NCBI GenBank assembly: GCA_024236495.1
Contig: JACKKJ010000001.1
Coordinates: 62,001-126,000, forward strand
Length of the DNA: 64,000 bases
Direction of reading: 5' to 3'
From: Paracoccaceae bacterium
GTDB taxonomy: Bacteria; Pseudomonadota; Alphaproteobacteria; Rhodobacterales; Rhodobacteraceae
This document shows positions 16,870 to 25,074 of the stretch, in pieces. The position numbers and the translations under genes are program-made. Below the pieces are notes generated by a model. It was not told the DNA's origin, made no database searches, and was given only the letters and a program-made list of their open reading frames with translations. Each line of letters begins with the position of its first letter. Positions within the stretch are counted from its first letter, which is position 1.

Positions 16870-18027
16870 ATGCAGCGCATCGCCCGCGTCGAGACCTTCC
16901 ACAACGAATTCGTCTGCTTCGTCCGCGTGACCGCCGAGGATGGCGCCTTTGGCTGGGGCCAGACCTCCACCTACAATGCCGACATCACCGCGCAGGTCCT
17001 GCACCGGCAGGTCGTGCCCTGGGCGCTTGGCGCGGATGCGGGCGACATCGCCGGGCTCATCGCGCTGATCGAGCGGCGCGAACACAAGTATCCGGGCAGC
17101 TACCGCTGCCGCGCGCTGGCGGGCCTTGATACCGCGCTTTGGGACATGGCGGGGCGCAGGGCGGAAAAGCCGGTCGCCAGCCTGATCGGCGGCGGGCCGG
17201 GCCGGGTGCGCGCCTATGCCAGTTCGATGAAGCGCGACATCACGCCGAAGGACGAGGCCGAACGGCTGACCCGGCTTTGCGCCGAACGGGGCTTTACCGC
17301 CGCGAAATGGCGCATCGGCGCGGAATGCGGCGAAGACGTGGACGAATGGCCGGGCCGCACCGAGGAAATCATCCCCACCCTCGCCCGCGCGCTCGGCGAC
17401 GGGATCGACAAGCTGGTGGACGCGAATTCCGGCTTCTCGGTGCCCCGCGCGATCGCGGTGGGGCGGATGCTGGCCGACAACGGGATCGGCCATTACGAGG
17501 AACCCGTGCCCTACTGGGATCTCGACGCCACGCGCGCGGTGACCGAGGCCGTCGAAATCGACGTGACCGGCGGCGAACAGGACTGGGACATGGGCACATG
17601 GAAGCGGATGATCGCCCTGCGCGCGGTCGATGTCGTCCAGCCAGACGTGATGTACATGGGCGGGCTCGCGCGGACCTTGCAGGTCGCGCGGTTGGCCGCC
17701 GAGGCCGGCCTGCCCTGCACCCCGCACGCGGCCAACCTGTCGCTGGTGACGATGTGCACCATGCACCTTCTGGCCGCGCTGCCGAACGCCGGCAAGTATC
17801 TGGAGCTTTCGATCGAGGGGGACGACTACTACCCCTGGCAACGCGACCTGTTCCTGGGCCAGCCCTTCAAGGTTGAGGATGGCGCCGTCACCGTGCCCGA
17901 CGCGCCGGGATGGGGGGTGGAGGTGAACCCCGCCTGGCTTGACCGCGCAACCTACACGGATGCCGCTCTCGAGACGTTCCGGCCAAGCGCATATGGTGCG
18001 CTTTATCACAAGGGCCCGGCCACCTGA
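16870..18027 (+). CDS. Enolase-superfamily enzyme (mandelate racemase/muconate lactonizing enzyme family)
   Basis: A 385-residue enzyme, probably a sugar-acid dehydratase or racemase. It has the N-terminal capping domain and a barrel with lysine/arginine K146-x-R148 (AAKWRIG), Mg2+ ligands D184 (LVDANSGF), E210 (YEEPVPYWD) and E236 (TGGEQDWD), and a probable general base histidine at H286 (TPHAANLS). The ATG at 16870 follows an AGGG ribosome site; an earlier ATG at 16846 lacks one. It lies 76 bp after the AKR-RidA gene on the same strand and is probably co-transcribed. The K-x-R/H pattern resembles mandelate-racemase-type sugar acid dehydratases. Confidence 0.88.
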   Translation: MQRIARVETFHNEFVCFVRVTAEDGAFGWGQTSTYNADITAQVLHRQVVPWALGADAGDIAGLIALIERREHKYPGSYRCRALAGLDTALWDMAGRRAEKPVASLIGGGPGRVRAYASSMKRDITPKDEAERLTRLCAERGFTAAKWRIGAECGEDVDEWPGRTEEIIPTLARALGDGIDKLVDANSGFSVPRAIAVGRMLADNGIGHYEEPVPYWDLDATRAVTEAVEIDVTGGEQDWDMGTWKRMIALRAVDVVQPDVMYMGGLARTLQVARLAAEAGLPCTPHAANLSLVTMCTMHLLAALPNAGKYLELSIEGDDYYPWQRDLFLGQPFKVEDGAVTVPDAPGWGVEVNPAWLDRATYTDAALETFRPSAYGALYHKGPAT

Positions 18028-18055
18028 TCGCGTGAAAGCAAACTGAACGACCGGG

Positions 18056-18853
18056 TCATTCGCCCTGCCCCTTGCCGGACAGGGTCTCGATGAAGCGCGA
18101 AAAAAGCTCCCCCTGCGACCGGATGCCAAGCTTGGTGTAGATGTTGCGACGGTGGATACGCACGGTTCCCGGCGATATGCCAAGGATCCGGCCCACCGCA
18201 TCGGCCGAATGCCCCTTGAGCGTGTATTCCGACACTGCCCGTTCGCGCGGCGTCAGCTTGCCCTCGCCGAAGTTGTGGAATGCCGCTTCGACACTGTCCT
18301 GAAGCCTTGGGTCGGGGACTGCGCCGGCAAAGGATTCGGCCAACGGCTGAAGTTCGTTCCAATGCTGCCGGCATGCAGCGCTGATCACTGGCCAGTAGTC
18401 TCTGAAATCGCGAATCTCGCGCGCCGAGAACGCCTTGCTCGCCCGCATCAGCGAAAGGACCACCGTCGCCCCGCCCGCGACATCGACGAAATAGCCCGCC
18501 TCTTCCGCAAGGCCGGTCTGGATGTAGTAGCTGCGAAAGTACTCCCCCTGGTAGAAGCGGTCCGGCGCGAGGTCGCGCATGCGGTAGAACCCCGCACCGA
18601 CGGGCTGTGTGCAGGCCAGGTAGAACGGATCGAGAAGATAGGGGCCCTCCTGATAGTCCTCGACGAAGACCTTGCGCTTTCCCTTTGGAAAATCGTCAAA
18701 AAGATCGATCGGCCGGGCGGCGCCGCGATAGCCGAAGATCACGGTGTAGTCGAAGGGCGCGATGGCGCGCAGTGCCTGTGACACGCGCTGCGGGAAATCG
18801 CCCTGCCCGATGGCCGCGATCATGTTTCCCGTGGGTTCGATCCAGTCCTTCAC
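18056..18853 (-). CDS. LuxR-type transcriptional regulator A, paired with polyamine-type importer B
   Basis: A ~265-residue regulator. The C-terminal ~65 residues are a LuxR/GerE helix-turn-helix (KLTPRERAVSEYTLKGHS...ILGISPGTVRIHRRNIY). The N-terminal ~190 residues are an unassigned sensor domain with several aromatic residues (FYQGEYFRSYYIQTGL), shared with the second LuxR-type protein at 53940. The GTG at 18853 has an ideal GGAGG ribosome site; the longer upstream open frame crosses the divergent promoter. No autoinducer synthase is visible. It is divergent from importer B and probably controls it through the dyad at 18883-18916. Confidence 0.85.
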   Translation of the reverse strand: MKDWIEPTGNMIAAIGQGDFPQRVSQALRAIAPFDYTVIFGYRGAARPIDLFDDFPKGKRKVFVEDYQEGPYLLDPFYLACTQPVGAGFYRMRDLAPDRFYQGEYFRSYYIQTGLAEEAGYFVDVAGGATVVLSLMRASKAFSAREIRDFRDYWPVISAACRQHWNELQPLAESFAGAVPDPRLQDSVEAAFHNFGEGKLTPRERAVSEYTLKGHSADAVGRILGISPGTVRIHRRNIYTKLGIRSQGELFSRFIETLSGKGQGE

Positions 18854-18882
18854 ATCGCCTCCGCGGGTGGTGAATGCCGTTC

Positions 18883-18916
18883 TACCCAATTCGGGATATA
18901 TACATTGAATCGGGTA
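18883..18916. promoter_or_regulatory. Dyad operator between luxR-A and importer B
   Basis: An imperfect inverted repeat has arms TACCCAATTC and GAATCGGGTA around an AT-rich core. The left part, TACCCAATTCGGGATATAT (18883-18901), matches 15 of 19 bases with the site before the third importer (53890-53908). It lies in the 122-bp gap between the two divergent start codons. Confidence 0.65.
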
Positions 18917-18975
18917 TTTCTTACAGTTTTCCGGAATAGGGGTGTATGTACCGGACAGGGAAAAGAAGTCAAATA

Positions 18976-20109
18976 ATGAGCGAAGCGGGATACACACCGC
19001 CATCCGCCACCGCCACCGCCAGCCCGATCGCAGAGCTTCGGGGCGTGACAAAACGCTTTGGCGAGGTCCTCGCGGCGGATGACCTGAACCTGTCGATCCG
19101 GGCGGGCGAATTCCTGTCCTTCCTTGGACCTTCGGGCTGCGGCAAGACGACCGCGCTTCGCATGCTTGCCGGGTTCGAGACCCCGACATCGGGCGAGGTG
19201 CGCCTGGACGGTGCCGTGGTCAACACGCTTGAACCCTACCGCCGCCCGGTCAACATGGTCTTTCAGCACTATGCGCTGTTTCCTCATCTGACCGTGGCAC
19301 AGAACATCGGCTACGGGTTGCGCCAGCGTCGTCCGAAACCGCCGCGCGCCGAGATCGACCGCAAGGTCAGGTCCGCGCTCGAAATCGTCCGCCTCGACGG
19401 GTTTGAAGGCCGCCGCATCTGGGAAATGTCCGGCGGCCAACAACAGCGTGTCGCGCTGGCCCGCGCCATCGTGAACGAGCCGAAGCTCTTGCTTCTGGAC
19501 GAGCCGATGGCGGCGCTGGACCGAAAGCTGCGCAAGGAAATGCAGATCGAGCTTCAGAACATCCAGCGCCGGCTCGGGATCACCTTCATCCTCGTGACCC
19601 ACGACCAGGAAGAAGCCCTGTCGATGAGCGATCGCATCTGCATCATGCGCGACGGCCGCATCGTCCAGACAGGCGCCCCGCGTGAGCTCTACGACCAGCC
19701 CCGCAACCGCTATGTCGCAGGCTTCGTCGGCACATCGAACTTCTTCGACGGTGCCGTGACCGGCCTCGACGGCGGAACGGCACGCGTGGCCATCAGGGAC
19801 GGCATCGTCCTTGCCGGCCGTGCGCTCGCCCCGGTCGCGGCGGGACAGGCGGTTTCGGTCAGCATAAGACCGGAGCAGATCCGCCTGGTCCGTGCCGCGA
19901 CCGGTGGCGAGACCGGCTGGCCGGTGTCGATCCTGAACAGGATCTTTCTGGGTGAACATACCGAGTATCTTGTGAAGCATGAAAGTCTTGGCGAATTCAT
20001 GGTGCTGACGCCAAGGCAGGCGGAACTGAGCGACGGACCGTTCAACGCCGGCGAGCAACTGACGGCAGTCTGGGATGCCGGCAGCGCGCTCGTCCTCGAC
20101 AAGGACTAG
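18976..20109 (+). CDS. Polyamine-type ABC importer, ATP-binding subunit (PotA-like), system B
   Basis: A 377-residue ATPase. Walker A GPSGCGKTT is at 51-59, the signature is MSGGQQQRVALARA and Walker B is LLLLDEPMAALD; a TOBE region follows residue ~270. The ATG at 18976 follows a GAAAAGAAG ribosome-like stretch; an in-frame ATG at 18946 is an alternative that would add ten residues. It is the first gene of a rightward operon: ATPase, binding protein, two permeases, SDR. Confidence 0.9.
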   Translation: MSEAGYTPPSATATASPIAELRGVTKRFGEVLAADDLNLSIRAGEFLSFLGPSGCGKTTALRMLAGFETPTSGEVRLDGAVVNTLEPYRRPVNMVFQHYALFPHLTVAQNIGYGLRQRRPKPPRAEIDRKVRSALEIVRLDGFEGRRIWEMSGGQQQRVALARAIVNEPKLLLLDEPMAALDRKLRKEMQIELQNIQRRLGITFILVTHDQEEALSMSDRICIMRDGRIVQTGAPRELYDQPRNRYVAGFVGTSNFFDGAVTGLDGGTARVAIRDGIVLAGRALAPVAAGQAVSVSIRPEQIRLVRAATGGETGWPVSILNRIFLGEHTEYLVKHESLGEFMVLTPRQAELSDGPFNAGEQLTAVWDAGSALVLDKD

Positions 20110-20140
20110 GCACCAGGAAAGCCAACCGACGGGGAAAGCC

Positions 20141-21301
20141 ATGACCAAGGACAACGACTACATCTCGAAGCGGAAGTTCATGGAAGAACTTGATCGCTAC
20201 AGACGCGGATCGGTCACACGCCGGCACTTTCTGGGCGTGACCGGACTGGGCACCGCGACGGCCGTGCTGGGCGCCGCCGTACCCGCGCTGCGTCCGCGCC
20301 AGGCCTGGGGACAGGGCAGCATCGGCGACCGCGTGGTGCTGGCGACCTGGCCGAACTACCATGACCCGGCCAACTTCGACGCCTTCACCGAGGCGACCGG
20401 CGCCGCCGTCGACGTGAACGTCTTCGGCTCCAACGAAGAGATGTTGGCAAAGCTGCAGGCGGGGGGATCTGGCTGGGACGTGTTCGTGCCGACGAACTAC
20501 ACCATCACCACCTATGTCGGCGAAAACCTGATCGAACCGCTGGACGCGGCGCGGATGCCGAACTTTGACCCGGCCGCCTTCGACCAGCGTTTCGCCGGGC
20601 CCGGGATCGTGGACGGCACGCTGTATGCCGTGTCGAAGAACTGGGGGACGACCGGCTATGCGGTGAACATCAGCAAGAACAACGATGTCACCCCGACCAC
20701 CTGGAAGGAATTCTGGGACATGACGATGGACAGCTTCTCGGGGCGGACCATGGTTCATGACTACCAGCTCACGACGATCGGCAATGCGCTGAAATATTTC
20801 GGTTATTCCTTCAACTCGGTCGATCCGAAGGAACTGGCCGACGCCGAAAAGCTGCTTTTGGACGCCAAGCCGCACCTCTTTGCCATCAACTCCGACTATC
20901 AGCCTTCGATGCGGTCGGGGGATGCCTGGATGACGATGTGCTGGACCGGCGACGGCAAGCAGATGAACCGCGACATGCCTGAAATCGTCTACGTCCTCGG
21001 CAAGGAAGGCGGCGAGCTCTGGAGCGACTTCTACGCCATTCCCAAGGGGGCGCCGCATCTGGATGCCGCCTATGCGCTGATCGACTTCCTGCTGACGCCC
21101 GACGTCAACGCGAAGGAGGCGGCGTTCCACGGCTACCCGGTCGCAGACAGCCGGGTGAATGCGCTTTTGCCGCCCGAGGTCCTGAACGACCCGATCCTCT
21201 ATCCTGCGGCCGAGCTTCTCGACGCGCTGGAATTCGGCGCCGCGGCGACATTGACCGACCCCAACCGGGCCGAGCTCCTGGCCCGCTTCAAGTCGGCCTG
21301 A
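20141..21301 (+). CDS. Polyamine-type ABC importer, substrate-binding protein with Tat signal, system B
   Basis: A 386-residue PotD/PotF-like periplasmic receptor. Unlike its two counterparts in the window it carries a twin-arginine signal: TRRHFLGVTGLG at residues 26-37, followed by a hydrophobic run and a cleavage region near residue 57. The mature part begins VVLATWPNYHDPANFDAF. Tat export implies folding or cofactor binding in the cytoplasm first, or simply avoids early ligand capture. The ATG at 20141 follows GGGGAAAG and starts 31 bp after the ATPase stop. Confidence 0.9.
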   Translation: MTKDNDYISKRKFMEELDRYRRGSVTRRHFLGVTGLGTATAVLGAAVPALRPRQAWGQGSIGDRVVLATWPNYHDPANFDAFTEATGAAVDVNVFGSNEEMLAKLQAGGSGWDVFVPTNYTITTYVGENLIEPLDAARMPNFDPAAFDQRFAGPGIVDGTLYAVSKNWGTTGYAVNISKNNDVTPTTWKEFWDMTMDSFSGRTMVHDYQLTTIGNALKYFGYSFNSVDPKELADAEKLLLDAKPHLFAINSDYQPSMRSGDAWMTMCWTGDGKQMNRDMPEIVYVLGKEGGELWSDFYAIPKGAPHLDAAYALIDFLLTPDVNAKEAAFHGYPVADSRVNALLPPEVLNDPILYPAAELLDALEFGAAATLTDPNRAELLARFKSA

Positions 21302-21319
21302 CGGACAGGCGGGGGCGGA

Positions 21320-22171
21320 ATGACCGAGCGCGGCCGGAACATCTTTCTTCTCGCGCCTGCGGGGGCGTGGTTTCTGGTCATGCTTGTCATTCCGCTTGCC
21401 GTCGTCCTCATCTTCAGCTTCGGGGAAAGGGGACCGGCCGGCGGCTATGTCCCCGCCTTCACGCTTGAGCAGTATGCGAACCTTCCGGCGCGGTGGGCGG
21501 CGTTCAAGAATACGCTGATCCTTGCGCCGGCGGGCACGCTGGCATCGCTTCTGATCGCCTATCCGCTGGCCTATTACCTGGCGGTCAGGGCCGATGCGCG
21601 GTGGAAGACGGTGCTGCTTGTCCTTGTGATCGTACCCTTCTGGACGTCGATCCTGATCCGCAGCTACGCCTGGATCTTCCTGTTGGGCGGGCGCGGCATC
21701 CCTGCCCTGCTGGCCATGATCGGGATAGAGGACGTGCGCCTTATCAACACGCCCTTTGCGGTCCTGATCGGTATCGTCTACGGATACCTGCCGCTGATGG
21801 TGTTTCCGATCTTCGTCAACCTCGACCGGCTGGACAAGCGGCTTCTGGAGGCTTCGTCGGACCTCGGCGCCTCGCCCTGGCGGACCTTCCTGCAGGTTAC
21901 GCTGCCGATGTCGCTTCCGGGCATCGCGACCGGCTGTCTTCTGGTCTTCATCCTCCTGATGGGCGAATTCCTGATCCCCGCGATCCTCGGCGGCGGCAAG
22001 GTTTTCTTCGTCGGCAACGCGCTGGTCGATCTGTTCCTGCAATCGCGCAACTGGGCCTTCGGATCGGCGGTGGCCGCGACGCTGGTCGTCCTGATGCTGG
22101 GGTCGGTCACGGCCTACATGCGGCTGATCCGCCGGCTTGGCGCGCAGCGCGAAGACGTCGCGCTGATGTGA
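21320..22171 (+). CDS. Polyamine-type ABC importer, permease 1 (PotB-like), system B
   Basis: A 283-residue inner-membrane permease with about six hydrophobic segments. The EAA loop reads LEASSDLGASPWRTFLQV, then LPMSLPG. It lies 18 bp after the binding-protein gene and 7 bp before permease 2, as expected for a single transcript. Confidence 0.92.
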   Translation: MTERGRNIFLLAPAGAWFLVMLVIPLAVVLIFSFGERGPAGGYVPAFTLEQYANLPARWAAFKNTLILAPAGTLASLLIAYPLAYYLAVRADARWKTVLLVLVIVPFWTSILIRSYAWIFLLGGRGIPALLAMIGIEDVRLINTPFAVLIGIVYGYLPLMVFPIFVNLDRLDKRLLEASSDLGASPWRTFLQVTLPMSLPGIATGCLLVFILLMGEFLIPAILGGGKVFFVGNALVDLFLQSRNWAFGSAVAATLVVLMLGSVTAYMRLIRRLGAQREDVALM

Positions 22172-22178
22172 GGGGAAG

Positions 22179-22991
22179 ATGAGGATCTACGCCGCCTTCG
22201 TCTACCTCTTCCTTTACATCCCGATCGGGGTGATCGCGCTGTTCAGCTTCAACGCCGGGCGACATGCAAGCCAGCTTCAGGGCTTTTCGGTGCAATGGTA
22301 CGGCAAGGCGCTGAAGAACCCCTTCGTCATGGATGCGTTGCAGACCAGCCTGACCGTCGCGCTGGTGTCGGCCACCTGTGCCAGCGTCTTCGGCACAATG
22401 GCGGCGGTCGCGCTTCAGGGGATGAAGGGGCCGGTCCGCGTGGGCTTCGACCTGCTGATCTATGTCGCGGTGATGATCCCCGGGATCGTCATCGGGATTG
22501 CCACGCTGATCGGGCTTGTCACGCTCTTCGACCAGTTGAACCCGGCCCTTGCGGCGATCTGGCCCGGTGGCGCGCCACCGCAGCTTTCCATGGGCTACGG
22601 TTCGCTGATCGCGGCCCACACGCTTTTCACCATGGCGCTGGTCATCATCATCATCCGCGCCCGCCTTGCCGGCATGGACCGCGCCCTCGCCGAGGCGTCA
22701 TCGGACCTATACGCGACGCCCATGGGCACGTTCCGGCAGGTGACGCTGCCCCTGATCTTTCCCGCCGTGCTGGCGGGATTCCTGCTGAGCTTCACCTTCA
22801 GCTTCGACGATTTCATCATCGCCTTCTTCGTCGCCGGATCGGAAACGACGCTGCCGATCTACGTCTTCTCGTCGATCCGGCGGGGGGTAACGCCAGAGAT
22901 CAACGCCATCGGCACGATGGTCCTTGCCGCATCTCTCGTCCTGCTGATCACTTCGCAGGTTCTCCTGCGAACGGGCCGGAGGCGCGGATGA
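22179..22991 (+). CDS. Polyamine-type ABC importer, permease 2 (PotC-like), system B
   Basis: A 270-residue inner-membrane permease. The EAA loop is AEASSDLYATPMGTFRQV followed by LPLIFPAVLAG, and the sixth segment is followed by IYVFSSIRRGVTPEINA, a hallmark of PotC-type permeases. Its stop overlaps the start of the SDR gene by four bases, tying that enzyme to the transporter. Confidence 0.92.
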   Translation: MRIYAAFVYLFLYIPIGVIALFSFNAGRHASQLQGFSVQWYGKALKNPFVMDALQTSLTVALVSATCASVFGTMAAVALQGMKGPVRVGFDLLIYVAVMIPGIVIGIATLIGLVTLFDQLNPALAAIWPGGAPPQLSMGYGSLIAAHTLFTMALVIIIIRARLAGMDRALAEASSDLYATPMGTFRQVTLPLIFPAVLAGFLLSFTFSFDDFIIAFFVAGSETTLPIYVFSSIRRGVTPEINAIGTMVLAASLVLLITSQVLLRTGRRRG

Positions 22992-23779
22992 CCCGGGCTG
23001 CCGCGACCGCATCCGACCTGCGACCGCTTGCCGGACGGGTCGCCCTTGTCACCGGGGCCGGGTCCGGGATTGGCCGCGCCGGTGCGATCGCGCTTGCCCG
23101 GGCGGGGGCGCATGTGGTGGTGACGGATCGCGACGGCGCAGCTGCCGCCGATACCTGCGCGGCGGCTTCGGCGGCCGGAGGAAGCGCGCAATCGCACGCG
23201 CTTGACGTGACCGATGACCGCGCGGTCGAGGCAGCGATCGGCGCGGCAAGTGCCGCGCACGGGCGGCTTGACATCCTGCATTCCCACGCGGGCGTCCAGA
23301 TCCAGGGCACGCTGGAGGAGGTGACGGTCCGCGACATGGACCTGTCCTGGGCCTTGAACGTGCGATCGCATTTCGTCGCGGCCCGTGCGGCGGTGGCCCT
23401 CATGCGCGCGCAGGGTGGCGGCAGCATCATCATCACGGCATCGAACTCCGGCGTGCAGTTCGACCGGGAAATGATCGCCTATGCGACGACGAAACATGCC
23501 GCCGTGGCCATGACACGCCAGATGGCGGCGGACTACGCGCGGTTCAACATCCGCATCAACGCGCTTTGCCCGGGCTTTGTCGACACGCCCTTCAACGCCG
23601 GCTTCGAGGTTCAGATGGGCGGGCGGCAGGCGCTGGAACGCTACGTTGCCACGGCAATCCCGATGGGCCGCTGGGGCGATGCCCGCGAGGTGGCGGAGGC
23701 CATCGTCTTCCTGGCCTCCGATGCGTCGTCCTTCATGACCGGGCACGCGCTGGTCATCGACGGCGGCGAATCGATCTGA
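22988..23779 (+). CDS. Short-chain dehydrogenase/reductase (SDR)
   Basis: A 263-residue classical SDR. The dinucleotide-binding glycine motif is TGAGSGIG (about 23-30). The NAG-like strand motif reads LHSHAG instead of the usual NNAG, and the catalytic Ser and YxxxK are in SNSGVQF...YATTKHAAV. The ending GHALVIDGGESI is typical. It overlaps permease 2 of system B by four bases. It probably oxidises an alcohol on the imported compound or its product; the substrate is not apparent. Confidence 0.9.
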   Translation: MTRAAATASDLRPLAGRVALVTGAGSGIGRAGAIALARAGAHVVVTDRDGAAAADTCAAASAAGGSAQSHALDVTDDRAVEAAIGAASAAHGRLDILHSHAGVQIQGTLEEVTVRDMDLSWALNVRSHFVAARAAVALMRAQGGGSIIITASNSGVQFDREMIAYATTKHAAVAMTRQMAADYARFNIRINALCPGFVDTPFNAGFEVQMGGRQALERYVATAIPMGRWGDAREVAEAIVFLASDASSFMTGHALVIDGGESI

Positions 23780-23783
23780 GCGG

Positions 23784-24071
23784 CTACTTCAGTTCGACCT
23801 CGACAAAGCTCATTGGCACGTCCGCCGCATTGATGACGTTGTGTTCGACCCCTTCGGGACGCTTGTAGGCCTGCCCGGCACCCACCGTCACCTCCCGGCG
23901 CGTGCCGCCGGGTTCTTCCAGCAGCATCCGGCATTCGGTGATCGCGGTGATGACATAGTCGTGGCCGTGGCGGTGCCAGCCGGTTTCGGCGCCAGGCGCG
24001 AAGTCGAACCGGGTGACGCGGACCGCGTCATCCTCGACCAGCTTCGTCGCCTGCGCCGCCGGCCGGCTCAT
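23784..24071 (-). CDS. Small cupin-domain protein
   Basis: A 95-residue single-domain beta-barrel. The first cupin motif carries the metal-type histidines (GWHRHGHDYVI) and the second reads RPEGVEHNVIN. The ATG overlaps the end of acuI by four bases, so it is the last gene of the dmdA operon. Cupin-type DMSP lyases (DddL/Q/W/K/Y) are known, but those are longer or have other motif spacing; this short protein need not be one. A role in binding or isomerising a small molecule is all that can be said. Confidence 0.8.
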   Translation of the reverse strand: MSRPAAQATKLVEDDAVRVTRFDFAPGAETGWHRHGHDYVITAITECRMLLEEPGGTRREVTVGAGQAYKRPEGVEHNVINAADVPMSFVEVELK

Positions 24072-25063
24072 GCGTTCACATCCACGACGACGCGTCCGCG
24101 CACCTGCCCCTTCAGGATGTCGCGGCCAAGGCCCGGCAGATCGGTCAGCGTGGCGGGCTGCACCATCGCCTCAAGCCTGTCCATCGGCAGGTCGCGCGCG
24201 ATCCGTTCCCAGGCGCGCAGGCGGTTCGCATAGGGCTGCATCACGCTGTCGATGCCCAGAAGGTTGACGCCGCGCAGGATGAAGGGGGTAATGAGCGCCC
24301 CGTCGATCGCGGCCCCGCCCGCAAGGCCCACCGCCGCGACCGAGGTTCCGTACTTCATCTGCTTCAGCACGCGGCCCAGCATGACGCCTGCCACCGCATC
24401 GACACAGCCCGCCCAGTTCTCGCTTTCCAGGGGTTTGCGCGTCACCTCGGCGAAGTCCTCGCGCGGGACGATCCGGCTGGCGCCAAGGCCGGTCAGGTAG
24501 TCGGCCGTCTCGGGCCGGCCGGTGACGGCGGCGACCTCGTGGCCCAGATTGGCAAGGATCGCGGTGGCGACGGACCCCACGCCCCCCGCCGCACCGGTCA
24601 CGAGGACCGGTCCGTGGCCGGTTTGCAGCCCGTGATCCTCAAGCGCCATGACGGCCAGCATTGCGGTCAGCCCCGCCGTACCCACCGCCATCGCTTGCCG
24701 CGTTGTGATCCCCGCAGGAAGGGGGACGAGCCAGTCGGCGCGGACGCACGCCTTTTGCGCATAACCGCCCCAATGGGCCTCGCCGACGCGCCAGCCGGTC
24801 AGCACGACCTTGTCGCCCGGCTTGTAGCGCGCATCCGTCGACGCCTCGACCGTGCCCGCAAAGTCGATGCCGGGGATGTGGGGATAGTTCCGCACCAGCC
24901 CGCCGCCCGGCCCGATGCACAGCCCGTCCTTGTAGTTCACCGTCGAATAGTCGACCGCGACCGTGACCTCGCTTTCGGGCAGGCGGCTTTCCTCGATCGT
25001 CTCGACCGACGCGGCGGTCTTGCCGGTTTCCTCGTCCTTCGTGACAACAAGCGCCCTGATCAT
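24068..25063 (-). CDS. acuI: Acrylyl-CoA reductase (NADPH), AcuI/YhdH family
   Basis: A 331-residue zinc-independent medium-chain reductase. It reduces acryloyl-CoA to propionyl-CoA, which detoxifies acrylate formed from DMSP. Family features include VNYKDGLCIGPGGG, the PHIPGIDFAGTV segment, GWRVGEAHWGGYAQ and the NADPH motif VTGAAGGVGSVA. The ATG at 25063 has an AGGGAGAAGG ribosome site and matches the usual protein length; an ATG five codons earlier overlaps dmdA. Position directly after dmdA is the arrangement described in marine Roseobacters. Confidence 0.9.
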   Translation of the reverse strand: MIRALVVTKDEETGKTAASVETIEESRLPESEVTVAVDYSTVNYKDGLCIGPGGGLVRNYPHIPGIDFAGTVEASTDARYKPGDKVVLTGWRVGEAHWGGYAQKACVRADWLVPLPAGITTRQAMAVGTAGLTAMLAVMALEDHGLQTGHGPVLVTGAAGGVGSVATAILANLGHEVAAVTGRPETADYLTGLGASRIVPREDFAEVTRKPLESENWAGCVDAVAGVMLGRVLKQMKYGTSVAAVGLAGGAAIDGALITPFILRGVNLLGIDSVMQPYANRLRAWERIARDLPMDRLEAMVQPATLTDLPGLGRDILKGQVRGRVVVDVNA

Positions 25064-25074
25064 CGCCTTCTCCC

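Noticed and set aside
20042..22042. Minus-strand open frame of 666 codons over importer B
   Set aside because: Low-complexity Arg/Gln/Asp sequence opposite three well-defined genes; no start signal.
23784..24071. Cupin protein as a DMSP lyase (DddQ/DddW/DddK type)
   Set aside because: It is short (95 residues) and the metal-motif spacing does not clearly match; its place beside acuI is suggestive only.
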